DNA from: Candidatus Levilactobacillus faecigallinarum
GTDB taxonomy: Bacteria; Bacillota; Bacilli; Lactobacillales; Lactobacillaceae
Direction: 5' to 3'
DNA: 64,000 bases
Assembly (NCBI GenBank): GCA_019113985.1
Contig: DXGJ01000023.1
Span: forward strand, 1 to 64,000
How positions within the stretch are numbered: the first letter of the stretch is position 1; each line of letters opens with the position of its first letter. Made by a program: the position numbers and the translations under genes. Below the pieces are notes generated by a model. That model saw nothing but the letters and a program-made list of their open reading frames with translations. It was not told where the DNA came from and ran no database searches. Of this stretch, positions 24,476-32,689 are shown in pieces.

Positions 24476-26102
24476 TCTCTAGGTTCTCCTTTGCTTGATA
24501 ATCGGTTAAGCTGTCAACGGCCTGGCCTTCAACGGCTAAGCCTTGCTTGTAAGCTTCAATGAAGGCGTTTGAGCCCGCCACACCCGCGGCGTTCGGTTCA
24601 AGCGTGGTGCTTTCGGAATCCGCGAAGACCTTGTTATCCAGGAAGTCTTCCAGCGTTTCGTCAGCTGCCTTATCCGTGACGTAGAAGCCTAAGACGGCCA
24701 TCCCCCACGGGCCACCCTCACTCGCCGTGCTCATGACGGTGATTGGGGTGTTCAAGGAATCAGCTAAGACCTGCTGGCCAACCTTAGGGGTCCGGAACAG
24801 ACCGCCCTGGGCAATCAAGGAACCCATGTGAATGTGTTCCTCGTTGGCCAGGATGTCCATCCCAATCTTCAACGGGGCAAACGCCGCGTAGAGCTGCGTC
24901 TTCACGAAGTTGGCCAGGTTGAAGTGGCTATTCGGCGTCCGGACAAACATAGGCCGGCCGGCGGTCATTTTGGTGATGTTTTCACCAGAGAGGTAACTGT
25001 AGTTTAGTAAGCCGCCGGCATCGGCATCACTCTCGGTGGACTTGTTGAACAAGGCACCGTAAAGTTCGTCGGGCTTCAGGTCAACACCAATCGTTTGGGC
25101 GAATTCCTTAAACAGGTTGACCCAGGCGTTGATGTCGGAAGAGCAGTTGTTGGTATGGACCATGGCAACTGGTAACCCGGTTGGCGTGGTCACTAAGTCG
25201 ATGTCCCGGTGAACGGCCTTCATGGGTTGGTCCAAGACCACCATGGAGAAGGCGGACGTACCGGCCGAGATATTCCCGGTCCGTTCACGAACAGCGTCGG
25301 TGCCGACCATCCCGGTCCCGGCATCCCCTTCAGGCGGTGCCATGACGCTACCAGCGGTCAGGTTGCCATTAACATCCAACAACTTGGCCCCTTGTGCGGT
25401 CAGGTTGCCGGCAGATTGGCCCGCAACTAAGACCTTAGGTAAGATGGCGTTGATGTCCCAGAGATATTGGCGGACGGACTTCAGGCTGCCAAACTGCTTC
25501 AAGAAGTCGGCATTGTAAGTCTTGGTTGCACTATCGATTGGGAAGATACCAGAAGCATCACCAATACCCACAACCTTTTCGCCGGACAACTGCCAGTGCA
25601 CGTAGCCAGCCAAGGTGGTCAGGAAAGAAACGTCCTTCACGTGATCCTCTTGGTTCAGAATGGCCTGGTACAGGTGAGCGATGCTCCATCGTTGCGGAAT
25701 GTTGAAGTCGAACAAGTCGGTCAACTCGTCGGCCGCCTGTTCCGTTATGTTGTTCCGCCAAGTCCGGAAAGGTACTAATAACTGGTCGTTCTTATCAAAG
25801 GCCATGTACCCGTGCATCATGGCACTAACACCAATCGACCCAATCTTGGTCAGGGCGACACCGTACTTGTCGTGTACCTGGTTGGCCATCTCCTGGTAAC
25901 TGGCTTGAATCCCGGTCCAGACCTTCTCCAAAGAATAGGTCCAGATACCGTTCTTCAACTCGTTTTCCCAGACATAGCTGCCGGAAGCAATGGTTTTAAA
26001 ATCAGGCGTTACCAGAACGGCCTTGATCCGCGTTGAGCCTAATTCGATGCCCAATGAGATGTTACCGCTTTCAACGGCCTGAGTAATTTTTTCCGCACTC
26101 AT
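24465..26102 (-). CDS. araB: L-ribulokinase
   Basis: Phosphorylates L-ribulose with ATP. FGGY kinase of 545 aa with the N-terminal phosphate site LGIELGSTRIKAVLV and the second-domain stretches PEGDAGTGMVGTDAV and GGPWGMAVLGFYV. The ATG at 26102 follows GGAGG by 8 nt; the ORF track start five codons earlier lies over that site. First gene of araBDA and the likely target of AraR through several upstream boxes. Confidence 0.96.
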   Translation of the reverse strand: MSAEKITQAVESGNISLGIELGSTRIKAVLVTPDFKTIASGSYVWENELKNGIWTYSLEKVWTGIQASYQEMANQVHDKYGVALTKIGSIGVSAMMHGYMAFDKNDQLLVPFRTWRNNITEQAADELTDLFDFNIPQRWSIAHLYQAILNQEDHVKDVSFLTTLAGYVHWQLSGEKVVGIGDASGIFPIDSATKTYNADFLKQFGSLKSVRQYLWDINAILPKVLVAGQSAGNLTAQGAKLLDVNGNLTAGSVMAPPEGDAGTGMVGTDAVRERTGNISAGTSAFSMVVLDQPMKAVHRDIDLVTTPTGLPVAMVHTNNCSSDINAWVNLFKEFAQTIGVDLKPDELYGALFNKSTESDADAGGLLNYSYLSGENITKMTAGRPMFVRTPNSHFNLANFVKTQLYAAFAPLKIGMDILANEEHIHMGSLIAQGGLFRTPKVGQQVLADSLNTPITVMSTASEGGPWGMAVLGFYVTDKAADETLEDFLDNKVFADSESTTLEPNAAGVAGSNAFIEAYKQGLAVEGQAVDSLTDYQAKENLENVR

Positions 26103-26169
26103 CTGCGTATCCTCCAATAACTCTTTTGTCAGATGTTCCTAAAGACTTGATTTGTCTTTCAATGGTTCA

Positions 26170-26198
26170 AGTGTATATTTTTTATTCGCATAAATCAA
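26170..26198 (-). promoter_or_regulatory. araBDA promoter
   Basis: TTGATT, a 17-nt spacer and TACACT on the reverse strand, about 70 bp before the araB start. Confidence 0.7.
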
Positions 26199-26207
26199 GC
26201 TATTTTT

Positions 26208-26404
26208 ATATTTGTACGTATTATTTTCAAATGTATTCGTTTGCTGTTTGAACATGTATCCGTTATCTATTTACAAATAATCAATGAATTACGCTTTATT
26301 TTTCGCAACCATTAGCATGAATTTAAGCCAATCAAATCAAGTGTTTGTCGTCAATTCATGTCAATCTTCAGGCTAAGCTGGTCATCTAGTTATCCGTACA
26401 AATA
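26208..26404. promoter_or_regulatory. AraR-like operator cluster upstream of araB
   Basis: ATATTTGTACGTATTAT (26208-26224) lies just upstream of the -35 box. Further partial matches are CAAATGTATTCGTTTG (26228-26243), AACATGTATCCGTTAT (26251-26266) and ATCCGTACAAAT (26391-26404 region). They resemble the Bacillus AraR operator ATTTGTACGTACAAAT. The remainder of 26103-26448 is A/T-rich and holds no gene. Confidence 0.6.
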
Positions 26405-26448
26405 AAAACGGATTCCTCGTTCATCACCAGGAATCCGCTTAATTAATC

Positions 26449-28830
26449 CTATTCTGTTGGTTGCGCCGTGGGGGTCAAGAACCCCTGACGCGTGTCATAG
26501 ACCACCGTGGACGCTGTCGTCTGACAAGATTGGTTACGGTGCACAAACTTGATGCCATGAGGATACGGTGCCAAGCTGGTCACTTGATACTGGGTATCAG
26601 ACAATTGCTGTAAGCGACCATTGACCACGGCAAGCTGACCATCGGGCTGTTCGTAAAGGTAGGCCGTTTGGCCAAATCCCGTCAGGTACGCGGCCAACTC
26701 CTCCCCCATGTCCCAGTCGGACTGGCCGGTATCGCCATCCGGGAAGAGCCGAGCGTAGATGCCACCATCCGGGGCAAACGTGGATTGACCGAACCGGTTC
26801 CGTGAGAGGTCCGGTCGGTTCAAGTTAGGACCGGCAATGCTGTAAGTTGAAGCCGCTTCACCAGGTGCCATCGGATTGGTAATGGTCGTCGCGTTACTAT
26901 CGTACATATACAAAACGCCGACGAAGGCCCGGTAAGCTCCCAATAACAACTCATTATCGTCCAAGACCTCGTACGCGTCGAGCGCTGAAGCCGCGGTAAT
27001 GCCGCCCCACAGGGAATGAATCATGTAGGATTGGGCTTCCCACCAGCGATCCGGTGCTTGACTCCGGAAGTCATTACTGAAGCCGATATTGGCTTTGAGA
27101 AGCTCCGCGTAGCGCTTGGCTTCGGTCACGTAGCCCGCATTTGCCAGTGCCCCGGTCGCGGGACCAAAACCAGCGTTGTCGTAGAAGTGCTCCGTGATGG
27201 CCGCCCGGTAATCCGCACTGTGGGCGGCTACCCGGGCCGTCGCCTCCTCCCAGCAGGTCTTAATCTGCTGATACTCCGTGGTCAGACCATTTTCCTTCAG
27301 TGCGGCCAAGAGGTCGTTAATGTAGAGGAAGTAGACCCCCAACATGTGCGCCTCTTCCTTGGCTCGAACCGAGGTATGCAGGGCCGCGTTGACCCGGAGA
27401 TTGAAGACCTGGGCCGCCCACTTCAGGTAAGTTGCCGGTGCGTTCAGGGTCAGAGTCTGCGCATCGAACTGGGCCAACAAGTAATAGACGTGACCGATGT
27501 ATTCGAAGTCCATATCCCGGTAGAAGTCGCCGTATAAGTTGACCGGACGTTGAAAGTCACCGTCCGTGAACCACTTGGTTCTGACGTAGTTGACCGCACT
27601 CGCTTCGACCTTTTGGACCTGTTCGGCGGTCTTCGCCGTCCGGTTCAGTAAGTTGGCCTGGAGAATTAGGCTTAATTTTCCTAGCGATTCCCCTTGATTG
27701 GAGATGGGGGTAAAGGCGTCCTGTGGCGTATGCTGTTTACCATTGTAGGCGTTAGTGGTCAGCCAATCGACCCGGGTCTCGATTAGGTCACGGACTGAGT
27801 CCATCACGTTAAAGACGACGAGGTCCCGGCGACCATCGGTTAAGTCGACGCGTAAACAATGCTCACCAACTCCACTAAGCTGGGTTCGGAGCTGACCATC
27901 GCGGTAGTCCCCGGTGACGTCATGGACGACTTGTCGTCCGTTCGTCCGATGTTCCAGCGTGAGCTTCTTCAGGTGTTGACCGGTCGGAAGCTGAATCTGG
28001 ATGTTGGTCATCTGTCCCGTAAACAGCAAGGGATCATAGGTGATTTCGGGATGCCCGTTAGCCGCCGCGACGTCCTTAAAGTTGGTTGGCGTGGTGAACG
28101 GCTGCAGCGTGAAGGCCCAATGCTGGGTCTCCCCAGCTAAGAGCGACAGACTATCATCCGAATAAATCCAGTCGTTCGTGGGCGCCTGGTTGGGGACATA
28201 CCCCCCCGCCAAGATAAGTTGATGGAAGAGTAACCCGTCGAGTGATGGTGAGACGTTCTCGAAGAAGCGGTTGGTCCACTGATTATAGGTACCGACCGAC
28301 TGAACCGTACCGGCGGTCTGATACAGTCCCAGGTTTGGCCCCTGATTATCACGCCGGACACCAGCTAACTTGGTGAAGCTTGGCGAGATGCTGGGAAAAA
28401 CGGCTGCGGAGTCGGACATGTTACGGTGGACGTTCTTGTCACGGAACATCACGTACGCTAACGACGCCCACATTCCCAGATTGGTGATGATCACCGGCTG
28501 TGTTGTCGGGTTCTGAACATCGATCGTCCAGTCGACGTGGTCCGCCACTAGCCGATAGGTCTCGGTCAGGGTAAGCTCGGCGACCCGGTAAGTGACCGTT
28601 GTTACCGTATCCGTCCCCTGTACGGTGGGGGTAACATCATAACTGTTATAGACCTGGCCGCCGACCGTCAGGGTAAACTCACCGAAGAGTTTATCACGGT
28701 CAGCATAACCAACCTGGTCGAGGTAGTCCGGGGTGATGACCCAATTCATGTGGTGCTCATCGGCGTGGTTTTGTAAGTTCACGATGTCGCCCCGTGGGTT
28801 GACATCAAGTGTAAACGCGGTTGATTCCAA
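26449..28830 (-). CDS. Putative glycoside hydrolase of unassigned family
   Basis: Large cytoplasmic protein (793 aa, TTG start after GAGGAG). Residues 1 to about 270 look like a beta-sandwich. The C-terminal 400 residues look like an alpha/alpha toroid with YGDFYRDMDFEYIGHVYYLLAQF and DRWWEAQSYMIHSLWGGITAASALDAYE, as in six-hairpin glycosidases; DUF5695 is the closest family I can suggest. No classical GH51, GH43, GH127 or GH78 motif is seen. Candidate acids include D and E in MDFEYIGH and WWEAQ. It is the third gene of a GPH symporter-AraC-glycosidase operon, so an imported pentoside is the likely substrate. Specificity is unknown. Confidence 0.6.
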   Translation of the reverse strand: MESTAFTLDVNPRGDIVNLQNHADEHHMNWVITPDYLDQVGYADRDKLFGEFTLTVGGQVYNSYDVTPTVQGTDTVTTVTYRVAELTLTETYRLVADHVDWTIDVQNPTTQPVIITNLGMWASLAYVMFRDKNVHRNMSDSAAVFPSISPSFTKLAGVRRDNQGPNLGLYQTAGTVQSVGTYNQWTNRFFENVSPSLDGLLFHQLILAGGYVPNQAPTNDWIYSDDSLSLLAGETQHWAFTLQPFTTPTNFKDVAAANGHPEITYDPLLFTGQMTNIQIQLPTGQHLKKLTLEHRTNGRQVVHDVTGDYRDGQLRTQLSGVGEHCLRVDLTDGRRDLVVFNVMDSVRDLIETRVDWLTTNAYNGKQHTPQDAFTPISNQGESLGKLSLILQANLLNRTAKTAEQVQKVEASAVNYVRTKWFTDGDFQRPVNLYGDFYRDMDFEYIGHVYYLLAQFDAQTLTLNAPATYLKWAAQVFNLRVNAALHTSVRAKEEAHMLGVYFLYINDLLAALKENGLTTEYQQIKTCWEEATARVAAHSADYRAAITEHFYDNAGFGPATGALANAGYVTEAKRYAELLKANIGFSNDFRSQAPDRWWEAQSYMIHSLWGGITAASALDAYEVLDDNELLLGAYRAFVGVLYMYDSNATTITNPMAPGEAASTYSIAGPNLNRPDLSRNRFGQSTFAPDGGIYARLFPDGDTGQSDWDMGEELAAYLTGFGQTAYLYEQPDGQLAVVNGRLQQLSDTQYQVTSLAPYPHGIKFVHRNQSCQTTASTVVYDTRQGFLTPTAQPTE

Positions 28831-28831
28831 A

Positions 28832-29728
28832 TTAGTTCAGCTCCTCTTTTTCAGCGACAATCTGACGCGTCTGGGCTTGCCGATATTGTGTCGGCGCTAC
28901 GCCCATGTACTGTTTGAAGACGGTCGAGAAATAATAGATGTTCTGGAACCCCACGGCCGCCGCAATTTCGGTCTCGGACATACTGGTGTTTAAGAGCCGC
29001 TTACTGGCCTCCTCCATCCGATACTGCCGCAAGTATTCCGTGGGGGTTAAGCCCGTAGTCGCCTTCAAAGTCCGAATCAGGTGGTTCGGGTGAAAGTGAA
29101 ACTCCTGGCTTAACGTGGTACTGGTGATTTTTTCATTAAAGTGATCTCGTAGATAACGCTGGAGTTGATTAGAAAGTTGCACCATCGCCGACTCCTGCTG
29201 TGACTGAACTTGAATCTCCTGCAGGACATCGATAAAAATCTGCTGGGCCTGCCAAAAGCCGTAGCCGTCGCTGGCCTCGCTATTTTTAAAGATTTGACGA
29301 GTCATTTGCACCAGGCGCTTGGGATGCTGCATCTTGGCGTGCTTCGCCAGGTACAGGGTCTCGACCGGCGTGTAATGGTGCAGGGTCGGCACGTTGATCA
29401 CCGACCCCATAGGTGTCAGGCCCGACGCCTGTTCCCAGCGTCCCATCACGTAGAAGTGCAACCAGTAATAGGTCGTGTCCTCCGTGATTACGTGCCAGGA
29501 ATAGTGGTGGTGGCGGGGCCGGAGCAGGAACATCTCCCCGGCCTTAATCGTATAGTTCACCCCGTCCTCGGCAATGTAGAGCTCCCCCTTCTCCATCAGC
29601 ATCAAAATGAAAAACTGCAGATGGTTCCGGTTCGGATGCCGTTCGCCGGCATGAAAGGTCTTATGCCCGCCTTCAATGAAGGTCGGCAGTGGTAAACACG
29701 ATATTGAGATATAGGCTGGTTGCCCCAT
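28832..29728 (-). CDS. AraC-family sugar-responsive regulator
   Basis: Regulator of 298 aa. An N-terminal cupin-like sensor (residues 15-110; MLLRPRHHHYSWHVITEDTTYYWLHFYVMG) precedes two helix-turn-helix motifs at the C-terminus (ITSTTLSQEFHFHPNHLIRTLKATTGLTPTEYLRQYRMEEASKRLL and EIAAAVGFQNIYYFSTVFKQYMGVAPTQYR). It lies between the symporter and the glycosidase on the same strand, 1 bp before the latter, and probably activates its own operon. Confidence 0.93.
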   Translation of the reverse strand: MGQPAYISISCLPLPTFIEGGHKTFHAGERHPNRNHLQFFILMLMEKGELYIAEDGVNYTIKAGEMFLLRPRHHHYSWHVITEDTTYYWLHFYVMGRWEQASGLTPMGSVINVPTLHHYTPVETLYLAKHAKMQHPKRLVQMTRQIFKNSEASDGYGFWQAQQIFIDVLQEIQVQSQQESAMVQLSNQLQRYLRDHFNEKITSTTLSQEFHFHPNHLIRTLKATTGLTPTEYLRQYRMEEASKRLLNTSMSETEIAAAVGFQNIYYFSTVFKQYMGVAPTQYRQAQTRQIVAEKEELN

Positions 29729-29755
29729 CCAATCACCCCTCTAGCTTAACTCGTC

Positions 29756-31129
29756 CTAGTCTTCGACCTCGCCCCGGTTAGCGGCTAACGTGGCCCGAAT
29801 TTCGGTTTCTTTCTTTTCGTAACGAACATACATCAACATAATAATGGCACCAATAACGAAGAAAATGGCTGGTAAATAACTGATACAGAAACGAATAGCG
29901 CTTAAAGCCGCGTCCGTTTGGGTCGCACCGGCCTTGTAACCAGCATTACTCAGAATCATGGATGGTGCCCAACCACCGAAGCCGGACCCCATCTTGATAG
30001 CGAAGGAACTCCCGATGGCTGTTAAGAAACCACTAGCCCGGATACCGTTCTTCCACTCCCCGTAGTCAACCGTATCGGATAACATCGCGAATGGCATGGA
30101 TACGGAGATCCCGGTCCCGACGGAAGCAATCGCCCAGGCAATCCCTAAGCCGACCAGGGAGGTTCCAGTAAAGGCAATCAGGACTTGACCGAAGGCGGCT
30201 AAGCACAACCCAAACATCAGGACGTGGGCCTTGCGGAACTTCTTAACTAAGAACGGAATCAATAACATCCCGATGATTTGGAACATCACCAGTCCGTTCA
30301 AGACGGAGGCAAATCCCTTTGCACCTAAGTTATATTGAGTGTAATAAACGACAACGGCGGAACGAGAGGCGTTGCCCAACCAGTAGAAGATAAAGGCAAC
30401 TACCAGGATGAACCAAGGCCAGTTGCTCTTGGCGGCCCGGATACTGTCCATGATAGGTAACGACTTCTGACTGGCGGTGTTGATTTCTTTGGTATCGAAG
30501 AAGGCAAACATCAGGAGGGCTAACCCGACGACAGCTAACGCAATCGCCGTATTCCGCCAACCAGCCGTCTCATTGCCGCCGCCCAGGACAGCAACGAAGG
30601 TCAACGTAAAGCTAGCGGTGATGAAGTACCCAATGTTCCCACCAATCATCCGCACACTGTTTAACTTGATCCGTTCATCTGAATCGTTACTTAGGTTCGG
30701 TAAGATTGAGCTGATGGGCGTACCGACCCCCGTGTAGGAGATTCCGAAGAGCAGGTACGTGACTAATGCCCACCAGAACTTCCCACCCTGACTCAGGTTC
30801 GGGCTCAGGAACATCAAGACGAAGAAGATGGCAAACGGGAAGGCCATCCACAGGAAGTACGGTCGACTTTGGCCCCACCGGGTGTGCGTGTGGTCGATGA
30901 TGAAGCCCCAGACCGGTGCGTCAAAGGCATCCAGGACCCGGGCGGCCAGCAGAATGGTCCCGGCGGCGGCAACGGTCAGACCGAAGACGTCGGTGTAGTA
31001 ATACAGAATGAAGGTCGTGACCGTGGTGTACAACAGGTTTCCGGCCGTATCCGTGCTGGCGAAGGCCAGCATCCGATGAAACGGTACTTTTTCGTCAGAC
31101 TTCATGGCAGCAGCTACTTGGCTTTTCAC
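29756..31129 (-). CDS. GPH-family pentoside symporter
   Basis: Glycoside-pentoside-hexuronide cation symporter of 457 aa with 12 predicted membrane segments. The family stretch DAFDAPVWGFIIDHTHTRWGQSRPYFLWMA is clear, as is DTVDYGEWKNGIRASGF in the second half. The start is GTG after GAGGAGG. First gene of an operon with an AraC regulator and a putative glycosidase, so it likely imports their substrate (an arabinoside or xyloside). No C-terminal IIA domain. Confidence 0.92.
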   Translation of the reverse strand: MKSQVAAAMKSDEKVPFHRMLAFASTDTAGNLLYTTVTTFILYYYTDVFGLTVAAAGTILLAARVLDAFDAPVWGFIIDHTHTRWGQSRPYFLWMAFPFAIFFVLMFLSPNLSQGGKFWWALVTYLLFGISYTGVGTPISSILPNLSNDSDERIKLNSVRMIGGNIGYFITASFTLTFVAVLGGGNETAGWRNTAIALAVVGLALLMFAFFDTKEINTASQKSLPIMDSIRAAKSNWPWFILVVAFIFYWLGNASRSAVVVYYTQYNLGAKGFASVLNGLVMFQIIGMLLIPFLVKKFRKAHVLMFGLCLAAFGQVLIAFTGTSLVGLGIAWAIASVGTGISVSMPFAMLSDTVDYGEWKNGIRASGFLTAIGSSFAIKMGSGFGGWAPSMILSNAGYKAGATQTDAALSAIRFCISYLPAIFFVIGAIIMLMYVRYEKKETEIRATLAANRGEVED

Positions 31130-31197
31130 AATAAATTCCTCCTCAATAATAGTTGTTTATAAAAACAGACTTTAAGAAGAGTTGACCGGGTCACGTA

Positions 31198-31243
31198 TGA
31201 AACCGATTACATCTAAGATAGCGAAAACTGGTGATTTGGTCAA
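31198..31243 (-). promoter_or_regulatory. Promoter and cre of the GPH operon
   Basis: TTGACC, a 17-nt spacer and TATCTT on the reverse strand (31215-31243). The cre match TGTAATCGGTTTCA (31198-31211) lies just downstream of the -10 box. CGCTATCTTAGAT (31211-31223) is identical to a block in the GH51 promoter at 47177-47189. The rest of 31130-31397 is A/T-rich with no convincing gene. Confidence 0.7.
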
Positions 31244-31398
31244 ATCAGCTTACCGTCGCTTTTATTTACCCCTAATATAGCTTGAATTATTAGCGCTGCC
31301 AATCCGATAGTCAACAAGCTATTTACAATATTTAACATAGGATGATTATCATCTAATTTATCTATTGTGTATAACTTCACGAAAAAACGAAACCGAAA

Positions 31399-31438
31399 AA
31401 TGCCCAGAACCCGGTAATTATCCCGGCTTCTGGGCATC
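31399..31438 (-). terminator. Terminator of araR
   Basis: GATGCCCAGAAGCCGG, short loop, CCGGGTTCTGGGCAT, T run on the reverse strand. Confidence 0.88.
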
Positions 31439-31446
31439 GTGATCAG

Positions 31447-32526
31447 TTATTTTTCGCGTTTGATAGCAGAGTTCCGTTTAACGATTTCGGGTTGGTACGT
31501 AATCGGCTCAACCGCTTCACGGTTCAATAGCTTGATTAACATCCCGGCGGCGTCCGCTCCCATCCGTTCCTTTTCGTGGTTCAGCGTGGTGAGGCTGGGC
31601 GTGAAGTACTCGCCCATCTTGTAATTATCGAAGCCCACCACCGAGATATCCTCGGGAACTCGTAACTTCTGGGACTTCAGAAAATCGATGACCTCGATGG
31701 CCAGCTGGTCGTTGTAACAGGCGATGGCCGTTGGCGCATCCGTCTGTTGCAGATAGCTGGTGATTCGTTCGAATAGCTTCTGGGAGTTCTCGCCAGACTG
31801 GTACATGATAATGTTACTCATATAGGAGAGTTCGGGGCGCTGTTGATAAGCCCGCACGAACCCGTTCATTCGGTCGACGCCCTGGATATCATCGACTTGA
31901 AAAATCCCCAAGATGCTCTGGTGACCCAGGTCAAACAGATAATCAACAATGGTCTGTTCGGCTTCCAGGTCATTGGTATCCACGTACGGAAAATCATATG
32001 TGGGGTAGTGCGCGTTGATGAACAACATTGGGAGTTCATCATCCTTAATTTCTTGGTACAAGTCTTGGTTCGGATTGGGCAACGCACTCTGCGTTGGTTC
32101 AATAATCAGTCCCGCAACCTTACTGTCGAGCATGTTGATCAGACTCTTGCGTTCCTTCTCGTGCGTGTTGTGGGTGTTACTCAACAGAATGGAATATCCC
32201 GCTTGTGAGAGGACCTGATCGATGCCGGAAATGATGTTGGGAAAAATGTAATCGGCAATATGCGTGGTAATGACCCCAATCAGCTTGGTATCGGTTGGTG
32301 TTGACCAGTCCTTATGCCAATCCTGAACGAACATCCCCCCACCCTGTATCCGGTAAATGAAATGATCACTTTCCAAGTCCCCCACGGCCCGCCGAACGGT
32401 GTACCGGCTGACCGCGTATTGTTTCATGAGTTCTGATTCTGTGGGAAGTTTATCGTTGACCTTAAACTTCCCCGAAATAATGTCTTCTTTTAAGCCATCT
32501 TTGACTTTTTGATATTTATTCTCCAT
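31447..32526 (-). CDS. araR: Arabinose repressor AraR (GntR-LacI fusion)
   Basis: Transcription factor of 359 aa. Residues 1-70 are a GntR-type winged helix (KVNDKLPTESELMKQYAVSRYTVRRAVGDLE). Residues 80-355 are a LacI/periplasmic-type sugar-binding domain (KLIGVITTHIADYIFPNIISGIDQVL, ISVVGFDNYKMGEYFTPSLTTLNHEKERMG). This is the architecture of Bacillus AraR, which is released by L-arabinose. The ATG at 32526 follows AGGTG. AraR-like boxes before araB support the call. Confidence 0.94.
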   Translation of the reverse strand: MENKYQKVKDGLKEDIISGKFKVNDKLPTESELMKQYAVSRYTVRRAVGDLESDHFIYRIQGGGMFVQDWHKDWSTPTDTKLIGVITTHIADYIFPNIISGIDQVLSQAGYSILLSNTHNTHEKERKSLINMLDSKVAGLIIEPTQSALPNPNQDLYQEIKDDELPMLFINAHYPTYDFPYVDTNDLEAEQTIVDYLFDLGHQSILGIFQVDDIQGVDRMNGFVRAYQQRPELSYMSNIIMYQSGENSQKLFERITSYLQQTDAPTAIACYNDQLAIEVIDFLKSQKLRVPEDISVVGFDNYKMGEYFTPSLTTLNHEKERMGADAAGMLIKLLNREAVEPITYQPEIVKRNSAIKREK

Positions 32527-32548
32527 AGCGCACCTCATTAATGCCCTA

Positions 32549-32577
32549 ATTCTACCGGTTTTATAAAATCATTTCAA
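32549..32577 (-). promoter_or_regulatory. araR promoter
   Basis: TTGAAA, a 17-nt spacer and TAGAAT on the reverse strand, shortly before the araR start codon. Confidence 0.65.
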
Positions 32578-32643
32578 ATAAATCTAATCACCTTACAAAT
32601 TCGTCGCATAATTACAAAAACGTTCTACAACAAATATTTGAAG

Positions 32644-32676
32644 AAAAAAGAACCCTGTAAATAATACAGGACTCTT
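32644..32676 (-). terminator. Terminator of the first GH51 gene
   Basis: AGAGTCCTGT, loop ATTATTT, ACAGGGTTCT and a T run on the reverse strand. Confidence 0.82.
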
Positions 32677-32689
32677 CTACTCAGAAAAA

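Noticed and set aside
26449-28830. Alpha-L-rhamnosidase (GH78)
   Set aside because: Similar general fold impression, but the GH78 catalytic pattern was not found and the context is arabinose.
31240-31437. Reverse-strand ORF of 65 codons with a hydrophobic C-terminal half
   Set aside because: Its start lies in the araR terminator and the internal ATG has no ribosome site.
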